Source: Acanthaster planci (Eukaryota; Echinodermata; Asteroidea; Valvatida; Acanthasteridae). From it: DNA of 64,000 nucleotides. Shown piece by piece: positions 27,701 to 42,700 of this stretch; positions within the stretch are counted from its first letter, which is position 1; each line of letters starts with the position of its first letter. The position numbers and the translations under genes were made by a program. The stretch covers positions 2,040,158 to 2,104,157 of the forward strand of contig NW_019091359.1 in assembly GCF_001949145.1 (NCBI RefSeq), given 5' to 3'. A model generated the notes under the pieces. It saw only the letters and a list, made by a program, of their open reading frames with translations, was not told the origin of the DNA and did not search any database.

Positions 27701-30700
27701 GGGCTTAGAATGGAGTGCAAGGGGGCGCGTGCCCCTTGACCCCCTAATGTTGGTGACTACAGGATCTCATTGTGCTCGTGGAATTTTATGGTGGTTCAAG
27801 TGAAAGCGTGAAAGAGCATAAAATTTTTCTGAAAATCAGATGCTGGTACACTTTGTCGCTGGATAATGGAGCACTCGCTTGATTCTGTAAGAGCTTGATG
27901 GCATTATCAGATTGTTGATGGTTGGTCCGGCTTCTCCTGTCAAGTTTGGTCCATTCTACCGCTGAAGGCTGTCTTCAAACCTGGCTTCATAGTTTGAGTG
28001 TCAAAGTCACAAAGGTCTGGCAGCTGGCAAGCCTCAATCCAGAAATCAGACAGTGAAGGAAGAAAAGATCATTGAAGCTTACTTGTGGATTGTGAGGAGT
28101 TTGCTTTATTCTTGCAAAGATCTTGGTCCTTCCATTTAAAGGGATTTGAATTCAAACAAACAACATGGGAAAACAACATTTTGCATTTGCAGTGGAACGG
28201 TGAATAAAGTCAGTGGTACAAAGAGAACATGTACTCGATGGTGACACACATACATGTACATTTCCAGCAGCAGTTGAGTGCACAGTACTTTGCAAGCTGT
28301 AAGTTTGTGAACAGGCTGTCAAGACAGAAACTGCTTGCAAAGATAATGGCCTAGCCAGCTCGGGAGAAGTCAGTGATGATGTACGTATTCCAACACCCTG
28401 CCTTCGTGCAGGAAGCATAGGAGATGTGGTTGAAGATGTGTATCTGGACATATTGATGTGTGGCTATGGAAACCGTTAACAGGAAAGTTTCTAGTGTCAG
28501 TTCCATTGGAGTCTGTAATGCATTGAGTCACATCAGTGTGATGCATTACTGCGTGCATGGTGTACATGCCTGCCCGGGCCCAGAAGTTGTCTGGCATTAC
28601 TTTCCGATTAAAATGAAGTTGATCCGTAATTCTGATGTTTAGATTTGGGTTTGCTGCCTCGTATTCCATCGTTGCAGCAGCGGGGTTTTGGTGAGCCTGA
28701 GTTGATTCACCCCACAGATGAGCTCACAGAATCCATGATTGATTTTCAGGAGGTTCAATCACCGGCCTTGGCGCCAGGCTGAAGTGGGATAGCACTCCAG
28801 GCGCGTGTTGTCTAATGGTGACACCGTCTAACGAGTGAGGGGTGTTCGAATCCGTGCCAGGGCACTCCAGTGCAGCAGTCTCCGTCAATCGCAGCATCTC
28901 AAGAGCCCCCCAAAGCTTAAGGAAGCAGCATTGTCTTGCTTTTCTTCATCTTGGCAGCAGTGAAGACAAGGAGATGAAGTGGATCTGTGAATGACAACGA
29001 AGCATTGACCCCGCTCAGAGGCAGGGATTCTCGGAGGATGAAAATGAGCCAAGAAGTTTAGTTTGCCCTCCCCTATTTTCATTCAGCATGGCTTGTTTTC
29101 TGTTCAGGCAGATAATTGGTCACCATTCCACTTACCACTGACACAAGAAGGCACTTCTCGTTTTCCTTATTGCGCGTAGATTTTTGGATATCTGCAAAGT
29201 GCACAGTTCCAGAAGCCTCATAGCTACACTTGGCTGTAAGTGTCAAAGTGTCAGGAGGTCAAAAATACATGTAGCTTAACATCAATGTGTCCTTTTCCAG
29301 AAAGGAAGAATAAATACTGAAAGATGGTCAAGAAACATTTGGAAAGCCAGTGTTTAGTAAGACAGAAATAGACATTACAAACTCAAAAATTTATAGCTAT
29401 TCTACACTATTGTTATGTTCATGTTCTCGTTAGGAATGCCTTGTGTTTGTGTCCACAACATGGAATGTGTCCAGGAAGAGGTTCTATGAACATTTTCATG
29501 TCGTAATGTTGTCTGGAGCTTTGCCGTGTATCGCAACATCACATCTCCAAACTGTCAGATTGCAGCCAGGGCCACGGTCTGTATCTGATCAGAAATGGAT
29601 TCTTGAGAGCCGACATCTAAGTAGAAATCTCCCCAGCCAAGAGAGAAGCGGCTTCTCCCTGTTTCTCTCTTGTTCTTGTGGTGCTGTTTATGTCGAGGTC
29701 AGTACTGCATGCCTCAAAGACAGACAGTTAAAAAAATGGAGGGAGAACAGAGAGTCCGTGTAATGAAATCACAGCCGTGGGAGATCAGGAAATAGAAAAA
29801 AACAAAATGAAACGAGACTCGTGCACTGTGAACGTACAGTGTTTGCGAGAGCCAGTGTTTTGAAATTGGGTTGCAAAAAGCTTAATTAGATAAATCGGAC
29901 TGGGTCCTGCAGAAATGCTGCGGGCAGGCCATGTCCTTTTCATCCTAGAGACTATGTAGTGGCGGGAGTTCTGTTTCCGACTTCGAGGTTTTCTACAAAG
30001 ACACGAAGGGGTATGGGGTTGCAGACAGTGGACGGGATTTAAATAGGGACTTTCCTGTAAAATTTTTCTTTAATCCAGCAAACATGTTTTCAGAGAAGTG
30101 TTTTTTGCACGTTTAAGTTTTTTCATAACTGACGAGGGGATGGATCTGCAAAAACAAAAGTTATGATGACATCTCATTCTTTGAAAAGGGAATTTGCATC
30201 AAATCTTCCTTTGTAAAATGTCAACTAAACTTAATAGTTATGTACCTCACTGAAGTGTTGGCATTTTTAGAAAATGTATTACCGCTTGTCATGTTTAAAA
30301 TCTGTGACTACCAGTTCCCCAGCTGACATTCTGTCCATTTTGCCAGGTTTTTCACAGTTACAGGTGTTTCTCTCTTGTGTTTATTGTACAAGAATTAAAA
30401 AAAAATCCAGTGCATTTCTTTTGTCACACCTTTAGCGTTAGGTTTGACTTTACAAGTCATTATATGTTAATACCTGAATATACATGTATATATGCAACTG
30501 GGTTTCGATGCATTTGTGGCAAAACAAAACTGTCCCGCTAATTGCCTAGTTGGCACAAGTTGCACACATCCCCCAAGGATATGAAAACCTGGCTCCAGCC
30601 AGCAGGGGCTGTGTGGACCAATTCCAATTTATCTACGATTCCGGCTCAGATCTCTCCAAATGTTATTAGTTTTTAATCTGTTGTGCTTCCCCCTGTGCAG

Positions 30701-33700
30701 AGAAGAGCCTGATTCAGGAGGGATGAGAAAGATAGGGAGGGAAGGAGTTGGACCAAACAAATTCATTTTTGCAGACTGACTACACAGCCCTCGGGGTATT
30801 TTCCTACACATTTGGGGTGTACGGTCTATGGGGGTCAAAGTAGGTCAGCGGCAACCTGCAGGAAGAACATGAAAAAAACAGAGAGAAAACACACACAGAA
30901 ATTTTGACAGAACCAATCTCTTAGGGTGAAAAAAAGCGAGAATGAGAGGATTGTGTGACTGGAGGAAAAAAAAGGAACCCCGGAAGAGGACCGAAATTGT
31001 GAATCCCGAGGCTGTTTTATCAACAGAAAACGAAAGGGTGCAATTACGGTTTGGGACAGAGACCGATACAAGCCGGAAGGACACTGGCTGGGGACAGAGA
31101 AGAAATCAAATTAGGCAGAGGCCGCAGCGCGGGGCGACAGTGCAGCAGTGCAGCGTGGGTTACCTGCAGGGAGGAAAGACGGCTACCTGTGAGATAATGC
31201 ACAGCATTGGCCGCTGGTTACAGGTGATCTGCTTGTCAGTTAGCCCAGGTTTCAGCAACACCTGCGTCGCTCCTCGGACAAATTCTCAAATTAAATACAG
31301 GATGAGAGTAGCTAGTTGCTGTCTTTCAATTTGCTGACGTGTACTCGGTTTACAAATATGTGTTAAACCATCGTACATGTAGAATGCAAAGACGAGGAAA
31401 ACCCAATTTACTTTTACAATGCAACTGTAAACTATGCTAAGAAAGATTTGATTGGTTCCAGAAGCTTTGTAAAAATGAACTTCTTATTCTCTTTAAGTTA
31501 TTAACCTCCTAAAACCTTCCTGAAACTTTAAATGTTTGCTACGGTACTTACATTTTTGGTGAGGAAGCAGTAATTTCCATATAGATGAACTTTTACGCAA
31601 ACACACCTTATCCATATAGATGAACTTTTACGTAAACACACCTTAGTTAAGAATTTGTTTACTCTCTAATTAAGAAGAGCTTTTAGATTTGACATGATTA
31701 GACACACAGGTACATTCCAGTTAAGCCACGTTTAGTTTTCAGAAGATATCTTTAGAATATGGATGACTGTTTTCTTGAAGGGGGATTTCTGTTAAACTCC
31801 ATTACATTTTGGGAAATTCATAAATATGCATCAGTCACTTGAATCAGAAGATACAATCTCTAAAATGGAGAGGCTTAACGAGTCAATCAGAGTTTGGATC
31901 ATGAGTTGATGAGTCAAGTCACAAGTCCAGTTGCAAGCAGCAAGGGGATGACCAGAGACAAAGACAAGGTTTTTTTCACAGGTCAGTCGGGACTTAGCTT
32001 GAGGGTGGAGGACTTGTTATTGACTTGCATGGACTTGACCATAGCAGTGGTAGAAATTGCATAAAAGGTTCAAATAGCCAAGGAGCTTCCTAGGAAAAAA
32101 AAAAACCAACATTTTCCTGCCTTGTCCCAAGATCACGTTACAGAAGGCTAGTAATCTGGCCCAGCAGACTACACTTATCTGTCAGACAGCAGGCAGAAAC
32201 ACTTTTGACACCTCGCTAGAGCAGTGACAGCCAAGCTTAATGGTCTGTGTAACGACCCCGATACCATAAATCATCCAGAATTTCAATTTGCAATTTTCTT
32301 GATGTTGAAGAGCAAGGGAAAACTTAGCCCGTAGCTTACGAGTTGTACATCTCTTGATAGCTGTACATGGTGTGGCCCCATTGGTTGTGGATGAAGTTGT
32401 GTCTGTGATTGTGAGGTGGAGGGTAAACTTCAAAAGAAATGTACCAAAATGTGATGATGGATAAATTGGAGTGCACTTATGTTAACGAGTGACAGCTTTG
32501 TTGCCAATTTGTATCTGACCGTATTCATCAAGTCTGCAAGTCAAGGAAGATTAACGAGAAAATTGAATTTTTGTTGGTAAGAGCATTATCTAATAGATTA
32601 CGAAGGTTAATGTTAATTTACAGAGGGAAATGAGAATTGCAAATGGTTAAAGCCGGTCAGCAGAAGCAGAGGTTGAGTTTTATTTTTAGTGCACGGCATC
32701 AAAAATCCTGCTTAACACAAGACAAATTTGATTCATTACCATGTCTCCTGCGTCATCTCCCCCCCCTCCCCGACCAACGCAAATTCATTAAACTTTAAAT
32801 GTCAGCTTCTGGCTGCACAGATCCTACAGAGAAAGTGTCCCAAGACCACACAACGCTGTTAATGATTGCCCCTTAATCAGTGTGATAAATGCAAACTCTA
32901 CGTGGGACGCCATTTGGATTTACCTTGTCCCTGCTTCCTTGGCTCCTTTCTTCCTGTTACTCAAGAGGTCCCCTCCTCGTACTTAATCATTGCCAACAAC
33001 AAGAGACGTGGAGAGAAGGAAAACATCCGACATTGTGCGCCCTTTCCGTGCGATGAGTTTTGCACTATTTAATTTCCCACCACTTCCCTCCTACAAAAAA
33101 AAAATTATAAGGAAGACAGGTTCTTTGGATCTTTATAAAGGAATTGTGTGGTGATCTTGTGGTGAGAATCAAGAAGCCTGTATTGCAAATTTCTTCAGGA
33201 TTGAAACTTCAGAGGATCCATGAATGTTGTCCGTACCGGTAGTCTGCTTGTGAATTGACGTACGGAGTTGTAGCACAGCTGGACTTCTGCATTAACGTCC
33301 ATGGTTCAAAGTTTGTTTATGATGCTTTATAAAATTTTATATTTAAAATGACAGTGTGGTATGGGACATTAATTAACAAGGTCCCCATTTTGACAGCTAC
33401 CTTCATGTCCAAGCTTTTACAAACGATCATTGCTAAGCCACATTCACGATATGGCTGATGAGTTTTCTCTCCTTTTTCAAGTCTTGAGTGACATTTTGTT
33501 TCTTTTTTTTTTCATACATGTTGACTGCAGGTTGATCCAAACAGCATAGCCGGAGAAGACGGCAGAATCAAGGAGGGTGATCAGATATTGCAGGTATTCA
33601 CTTTACCTTCCAATTAATTGGATTAAGTAATACAAACCTCCCTCCTTCAGGATCCCATGGTCCCACCCCTCCCATCAGAATTTGGAATTTTATAGTGTTT

Positions 33701-36700
33701 AATAGGACCACATGAAACAGCTGTACAGTCACAGGACACTACGGTGCAACTGGGACTAGGAACTTTACATGCCCATCATGCACATGAGCTGCATTCTGGC
33801 CTCCAAAGATTGGCACATGGTAACTTCAATGTTAGATATGAATGTGATATCCAGTTGGTATTTAGAGATCATTGGATGTGTCATCTGGGGGCCTGTTTGA
33901 TTCACGCGGATCCAAATTGCGATAAGTGATCCGATGTTGGTTCACTGACACCAGAACCTACATAATGAATGGATGGAACCAGCGTTGGGATCACTGATCG
34001 AGATCCAGATCTGTAGGAAACAAACAGCCTCTATGGTTCAGAAGTTTTTTGGACTTTCATTGGAGTGACAATTTTGGAGACGATTACGGGGTTGTGTTAA
34101 TCACTTTACTGTTCCAGTTTTGGGTGGTTCTCAATTTCATTATTTTCTGTGGATACACTGTGCTACAGTCGACTGATATAATTTCTCTTTTTTGTTCCTT
34201 GACTCTGCCGGGCGGGTTTACCGAATGAGCTCATCTTTGTCAGCAAGGATGTCAATAATTTGATTTGTGTTGAGAATTACCGCCACGAATGTGCGTATCA
34301 AGCTCGGAATCATGCCGTCAAAAGCAAGCAGTTCAAACAACCCGGAGCATTAATTGGGGGCAAACATGATCGCATGTCACTAAGTAATAACGCCACTTCC
34401 CCAAGCTCCATTACGTCTTCGCAATCAAACATCTTTAAATCGATGACTCTTGAATAAATACTGACTCGAGTAATTTCCTCGCTGTAATGGATTGTTGGCT
34501 GAATCAATGACAGAATAATTCTCTAAGTCCACAAATTAGACCCAAAGACGAAGGAGTGGAAATATCCAAAGTTCAGCACGCCTTTCCCCTTGGACAAACA
34601 TCCGCAGATAAAACTGACCCCGAGATAAATGCAATCTTGGAGCATTTATTCTACTTGAGAGTTGCATTAGGACCCTCCAGACGCGAACACCAAGGTTCAT
34701 TTGCGACAAGATCCCAGCATCCGAGATTAATACCGTTTCATCTCGGGGTTTCGGAGGGTTGTGTCTCTGCGTGATACTTTGTCTGGCATACTTTATCAAA
34801 GTCCAGAAGCCCATTGTGTCTTAGTCTCATTTATCAACCCTCGCTGGGTATGTGTGTCTCATTTTGTCAAGACGCTCTATTGAGAAAGTATTGTACTCTG
34901 TATATTACCAAGTTCAATTAATTGACATATCATCAGAAAAGAGTTCAGAGTGGTATGAGAGTTGATCTGTAGTCCAAGCATTGTCGTGCTTCTCCAACGT
35001 CGTTGACTGAAAACTTGGACAGGAAGGAAGCAGACTGACATCTCTGTGATTGTCAAGATGAAAACACCAACTTTTGACTACATTAAATCACTTGCAATTC
35101 CGTCTTCTCTGCCTAATACTAGGATGCCTTTTAAAACAGCAATAAAGGACTTGTGATTTTAATTACATCAGCATCAGAGGGCTGCTCACTGTGGAAGAAA
35201 GTGATACTTTGAATATGTTACTACTTCATGTAGATGACAAACAAATGAAAAAGAGGAATAAATAGGAAGCAATATTACTGTCCGCTCACGTGCTATTACC
35301 AAGATGGTCATTGTTGCAGAAATCACTGTACCAGCTTTACTAGTTTGCAACATGCATGCAAAATATTGAAATAAACAGGAACAGGTGTAATTATTCTTAC
35401 AGTAAATGTACGTTACCAACTAGCACCATAATGCAGTACCGAGTGAATATGTCAGCGCGGGAACCAACACTCTCACTTACTCCATTTGTTTGCATTACAC
35501 TTCCTGGCTCAAAATGACATCACGCTTAGGCACTCCATGAACCTGCTTCAGTGTTGAACTTTTTAATGGATATTTTCTTACAAGTCATTCAGTTGTCTTG
35601 GTTTCATTTCCTCCTTTGCACAGATCAATGGCGAAGATGTGCACAGTAATGATCAAGCCTTGTCACTGTTCGCCCAGCAGTCAGATAGTACCTCGTTACT
35701 CCTCTGCAGATCACAGCTACAGGTAAGACACGAGAGATAAATTAAGACATAAGATTCCAACTGAGTCATTGCTGGGTAGAGGTTAGATAAGACTCGATGA
35801 GGCATGAACCCAAATGCTACATTCTTGAAGTGCTTGCTGTGATTTGTGCTTTTTTGTGTTAACTTAGTCTGTTTTCCTTTGTTCTTCATCATTTGAAAAG
35901 TAAGCACCAGTGAAAGTTTCAAAGATGGGTCTGATTTTGTGTAGCGAGCATTCTGTGAAATTAGCATTCACGTGCCAGCGATGATTGAGAGAAAAATTAC
36001 AGATATGGGTCATCACTCAAGCTGGCTAGCATTGTGGAAGACAGAGTATTGAAAAAGCGGCTAACAGTTTCACAGCTCATTGAAAACAAGTCCGAAATCC
36101 AAGAGATTGTAATCAGGGGACAAGGCTTTGTAATATGGCCTGTGCCGACAGCAGGCATTCTCCTCGTGTGTGCTCGATATTAAGAACAAAATTTAGCTCA
36201 AAGGAAGCGACTCACTGCTTAAAAAACAAGAGAGCAAGAAAGAAAAAAAGAAAGAGGTTTGCCATGTCCCTCGATACAAAGCTCAAGAGTGGTGCATGAG
36301 CCCGCCCGGCAGAGCTAGTGATGGATAGATGAGACTTTGATACATGTTTTTAAGGGTTTTTTTTTTCCTTTGGAGGGAGAAATCCTAGGAAATTTCTATT
36401 GCATGGTTGGAACGCATCTTCGACGAGGCAAGTGCCTCATTTGGTCGGCAATCAATCGCCCGTCCTATGTTCAGCAGCGGAATGCTTTTGTCGGTGAGAT
36501 CAAAGGCCTGAGTTCAATGAAGCTTGCTGCTCCTGGTAAGCGGCGAAGGAACTGTCGGGAAGACCACTGGTTAAATTGGAAAAGATAAAATAAGAGAGGT
36601 CATACCCTGCACATCAAGATGCTGTGATTGTGACGTCGGGCAAATTCTCGAGTAGAGATTTGATTTCTTCCGTTTTTAAAAATTCATTTTGATTTATTAT

Positions 36701-39700
36701 GAATGATTAAGGATGTGTTCTTTCAGTCCTTTTGAAATGTACATGTAGCTTTTGTACTTTTTACATTGGAAGACTTTCATCTTGGATTTGGGAATGTTTT
36801 GCAAGCATATGATTCCGACTTTACAGAATTGCAGGCTGGATTCAGTCAGGTGAAATTTGATTGGATAGCTTGATATTTCCCTTTTCTCCCCTGTTTGTCG
36901 GTATTTGTTCTTCAGTTCATTCTCAAGATAATTGTCTGCCTCGGGATGCTGTTTGGTTCATACAGGATGTTGTGCTGAAGACTCTAGATTGTCGAGATTT
37001 GAATCGTATTGGAGGCATTGTGTAAGTCTCCAAATTCCAGCACCAAGATGCGGTACACCTCAGCGTAAGAGGAGCAGGATTTTGAAAATGCTGAGGATAA
37101 AATGGCCGAAGCTTATTAACTTGTAATAGAAACTGCCCTTCAGTGGATGCTGGTGTCATTTTTTTGTCCAGGAATTTTCCGATGGATATTCCAAGGAGAG
37201 ATTTACTACGTGGTCACATTCTTGCGGTGGACCCATCGGTCTTGAAATTGCCGAGCACCGGCAGACATTTGGAATGCCGAGTTCAACAGTTTAAAATATT
37301 GTCTGACGAAAATGTTAAATGTTGGCATGACTGTGATGCCAGTGTCTCCCGTGCCAAAGAGGCAAAAGGAGACAGGTTTGCTGAATGATTCCCAGGTTGG
37401 ACTTGCAGTAAAATGTTTTCTTCATTAATGCCTTCAGGATTTAATATAGCAAATAATGAATGTGGGGTCGGTAATTGTGGGACCTGTGTTCAATTTCAGA
37501 CCAAAAGAAAGGTGACTTTCCTCTTAACACGATTGAACTTTCTCTTGGTCATGTTCCAGTGAATTCATCCCCAGGCTTTAATGGGAGATCCAGTAACTAC
37601 ACTGTGAAAAAACGGTTCAAAATGTTGACTTCGGTCATCTTCAATGAGTCTTCAAGATATTTTTCTTAAGATCTCTTGTTACTTGTCATTGGACTTAAAT
37701 TCTGTGAAATCTGTAATAATGCTTGTGTTCTGGAAATGCTGGCATGTCAGCACATGTGCACATTTAAATACCCTTGCTACCTTGAAACCTTTGTTAGTTT
37801 CTGAATAAAGATTTTCAGTAATGGACTTCTTCTAACGACCTCAAAAGCCGTACACAGGCCATTTTGAAGCATGATATTGCTTACATCATAATTAAAACCA
37901 CACAACCCTCATAAATATTGACTCATTTGTAGAAACTCTTCTCCCGTTCATAATCCAAGGGGTTAGATTTTAACATCCCATTATATGCATATTCCAGATT
38001 TTTAAATGTGTTGAAGAAGAAAAGGAGATTTGCATGAACTCAAATTAGCATCCCGAGTAACGGTTTCACTCGAGTCCCTTCTGATTTGTTAAAGATCACC
38101 CAAGTGCAAAAGATGGTAAGGGAAGGCCAGCATTTTTTGCTCAACTGGTTTGCCAGCCCTGCCTAGGCTAGGTGCTGACTTGCTGGTCCATTAGCGCCAT
38201 CCTAAGTTGTTTGTGACAAGAAGTTAGCCTTGCTGGAGCAAGCAACATCCTCCCTGACTCCGAGCTGAACAAATCTGCCCCCGGATGCTGGTGACTACAC
38301 TCCAATGGGCCGAGATGTAATCAGCTGGAAAGTCGTCTTTTTCTCGATGCATTTAATTCACTTTTTTTCCGTTTCTTCTTTCCCGCTTCCATTTTTGCAG
38401 TGAAGTGAAAGACTGAGGCATGCTTACAGGAAATGCCGCGACTGTTATAAGAAACAGTTTCTGTCCTTTTTTATGCTGTCGTGATTTCCCCCAAGACATT
38501 ACTGTATTTTGTTTGCGGTGCCGAACGTCAAATGTAAAATCAGAAAAGTAATTTAATTTGTGCGACTTGAATGCAAAGCACTTTCTCAATTCAGGTCCTT
38601 TTTTCTTTCATTTCGGCACCCGTGCAAGCACAGACGAGTTGAACTTAATTAACAAGAGCTTGTTCCCTGTCGCCAAGAAAATCATATAAAAAAAATTGGG
38701 AAATGTTTGATTTGTCATGGCGTATGAGATAATTTTTTTTCTCTATACTGTCAGCATTCCCATGGAGTATTTGTTACATTATCCTTCCATTTCAGCAGAG
38801 AGTTTTTTTTTTGGCATGCATGTGTCTCGGCAATAATTCTTCTCCTTGCCTTTGATAAATCTTCATTAGGGATCCGTTTGATGTGCGGCACATGCCGCCG
38901 TTGACCTAAGCCTAAATACCCCCCGGCCATGCAGACAGCGGTAAAGCAAGCCCACACCGACATAGGCATCCAAATGATGATATGATGTCCGATATCGGTT
39001 TATTTCTGAGCCGAGTCGACATCTCACGTGTGAAGCGTTTTACCAAGATGCTCATCAGTTTCTACTTGAATAGGTTCTTAGACCATTTTAAATCTTTTAA
39101 TAGTCAAAGCTTTTTACTTATCCTGCGTGCTGTCTACGTTTTTCATTTGATGTTTCCTTTTTTTGATTGAAAGTAGCCAAAAGCTCCTTCCATTGTAGAT
39201 TAAAAGACGGTAGACGAACGATTTATACTCATGGGCAGTGAGCAGCAGATCAGGTCAGTAGAATGAGCAAGACAGAGTTTGTACAGGATCCTGTACAGGA
39301 TCGCCATGGCAACCTGAATTGCTTTCATTTTACTATTACCTATTGAAATTTTCTATTTCTTGGAAATTTTGTCACGCCTTTTGCTCTGAAAAATACCCAG
39401 AATTCAAATTCTGCAGAAATTTTGTGACGGCTCAAAATTATGCGTGTATTTCATGCATTTTGAAGTACATGTACAAGACAAGCTTGTTTCCAAATGGACA
39501 ACTTCCCAAATTTCCTGCGTTTAGTCAGAACACCTGCTGTGAAGCAAAATACACTGACAAATGAGGGGTTTGGGGCCGGTTTTACCCTGAGAGTGTGTTC
39601 AGTAAAGCTCCCCTTTCATCATCTCACCACCTATGTGAATCCGGAGTGCAGGTACCGAGAATTTACCTCCCATTGGTTCCTGCTGTAGGCTTAATTAATT

Positions 39701-42700
39701 GGATAGAAATTGCACTTTAGGGCCATCATCGGCTGGTCTGCGGAACAGGAAACTTCAAATTGCTAATAATGTTCTGAAACCCTGAGTCCTTGAGACACAT
39801 AATACGATGAGTCAGGGGCGAGGCTTATACCTGTCCAAACCGCAGTATCTTTTTTCTCCGTTGGATGAGGCAGGGAAATCGGCTTGTGTTAGATGAAGAG
39901 ATAGACAAAAAACGCACTGCGTGGCACTGAAAAAACATACTTATGTTAACATGCTTACCTTGTGTGAAAGGTGGAGTTAATTTTGTTTTTCTGTAGAACC
40001 TTGTTGACAGTTCGTTTTTCTTTTTCTTAATTCATGATTTTTTTCATATTGTACTGGGCCCTTAAGTCATGGCTGTGTCGGAATGATCTTCAGACATATG
40101 TAACCTATAAAGCACCCTTTGATAATTTGTCAAAAATGAATTTCATGTGTCTAACTACAACTTTTCCCACCCCAATTTTGCTGTCATCAACTTCAAGTGC
40201 TTCATCTCCAAGTCAAAGCTCCAGTTCCACATCTTACATAAATGTACATGTATCCACTCCAAGCTTCCTTCGCTGCCCAGTGTCATCCCACGTGCAGCCT
40301 CGCTAGAACCGGACTTCAACCCACCCTGAACCCATTTCAATCTAGTTTAGCCCGTCTCCTGAATGATTTCTCTCCATGGCTCTTACCGTATTTCTATGAA
40401 TTCTACTCCCTGTGACGTCACAGTCATGGTGGCCCCCTTGCCTTAACTCCACTGCAATACCATCCAGCAGATGTTCATCTGCAGACAGTAGCTTCATGAG
40501 TTCCCCTAGATAAAAAAGTTCTTTCCTAAGGTGTGTGGCGTCTGAAAAGAGTGCATATGCTGGTAGGAAATTTTAGGGGTGAGTGTGGACTGATTCAGTG
40601 TGCAGCTACAACGTAGGTGTTAACTGGTTTAGAATAACAGCAACAAGAGATTAGGTGGCATTTGTTTTCAAGTCAAATGAACAATGCCTTCAAGGGTGCA
40701 AGTTAATCGGTGATCAGTCTGCTGAACATTTTTCCGCCACTTTCAGCTGCAGCAGACACACTTTTTTCTTTAGTTATTTCCAATTTCACATTTTTTCCAA
40801 AGCCCCCCTTAAAAACAAGAAAAAGAAATAAAAATATAACTTAAGGGCCACACTGTCAAAATAGAGTAGGTCAGAAAACAGGAGGCACACAGTGTTGATT
40901 TGGTTTTTGGAAGCCAAAGTAGATTATAGGAAAGAGGAATAAAATGTTTAAGTTTTAAGAGTGTAAACCAGTAAGTCCATGTAAGTCCTCGCATCCCTAC
41001 TTTCTGTGGGAAATCATTCATGCAAACGATGATACAACAACTGTTTGCTTTGTGAACCCTGAACCTTGCTCGCAAACAGTGTTTATTCTTCGGGGAAAAC
41101 TCCACAGTTAATCCCGCCCTATAAATTGTAATTTTCGCCAATCACAAAACACTTTCCTTATGTCAACAGTCCAATCATAGAGGCCCCGCTGTGCCCTGAG
41201 AGTGGATATTGGCGCTCACCGGAAATCATAAAAAAATGTGAACATCCAGTGATTACGGCCAGTGTAAACAATTTTGAGGAGTGAGAGAGCCAGGTGTCAT
41301 TGAACTTCGCCTAGCCAAACAGAGTCAATGATCGGCTAATCAGATTTGCTGTCTTGATGACACTGGAAACGAGTAGTTGGTACGAAAACTGATACGGCAG
41401 TCTCACACAAAGCAAGCGCAGCTTTTAATGAGTAATAAAAAAAATCCTGTCATAACTATTGAAGATGGACGGCAAAACTTCTCGCATTTCATCGGGTACT
41501 TTAGCGCTGTATTGAGCACCCTATTGAGGCCGCCAGGAAACACGGAGCCAAACTATAGATTAGTTTCATAATAGAACGATCGTATTCTGACACTACGCTC
41601 TCTTGAGTTCCGTATGGTGCGATAGCTATCAAGCAATCCAAATATCACCTTTTTTCTGTGGTTCACATCCTTTGCTGCTGTTTTTATTGCCATGGGATTT
41701 ATATAGCTCATCCGATCATGTTGTCGGTAGTGAAAAGCCTAGAGTGGTATTTTTGGCACGCGCGAGATGTTTTCGACGGAAGTCTGCAACTGATATGTTT
41801 TCATTCCTCCTTGCTGCCTGGGCACTTCAATAAGCAACTAAAGACTGATCTTTAACCTGGTACAGTTTTACGCCGCATCGATTGAAAGTGCTGGAAAGCA
41901 AATTGATTCCAGGATAAAGTGTTTTCAATGAGGAATATCACTAACTTGTTTTCTGTACCTTGCTAGAAATTGTTTGTCTTAGCTTGGACGGAATCATAAT
42001 AGCAAAGCCTATAAATTCAAAGATTTAGAAGAGTTGTTTCCTTTTCATGTTTTATTGAATTCTTCATTTCCATACCATGCTTTGTATAACTTTTGTTAAT
42101 TTGTTTTTTAGTTTACTGGACTTCTTTGCTTGTCTTACTTTCTTTAGCACTTGTTTGTCCAAGTTGTGAAATGGGGCACTTTTTACTGCAACTCCAACCT
42201 GAAACTACCCCAGTCAGAATCTGTCATCAAGGGGAGCTTGAAAACCCCAGTCTCATTAAATTGGGTCTGGTTTCTGACCCAACCTGGTGACATCTGGCCC
42301 CCTTGGGTCATTTGGCCAAAGTGTGACAGTTATCGGCTTCTTTGCTGGCGGCCTGTGCCTGGGGCCCCAGGAATAATGAAGTGATGAGTGGTCAGTAGTT
42401 TCAGCATTAATCAAAAGTCATTGTGCTACTTCTAAACCTCAAATGAATGTTTAGTTTGTCCCATTTTACTTGCCGCCACAAGTGATTCTGTTTGATTTCC
42501 TGCCATTGGGGAATTCTACAAAAAGATACAAGGATTAGGCACGTAGTGTAGGTTGTCCAAACATTTTGGATTTGCTGGAAAGTGCAACTCAGCCAAGTTT
42601 CAAAGTGATCCTTAAAATGCATAAATTTCTACAACTTGTGGACAGCAGGAGATTGGATGTAACAACATGTAGGATCTGAATTGAAATCAGTGTCAAAGCT

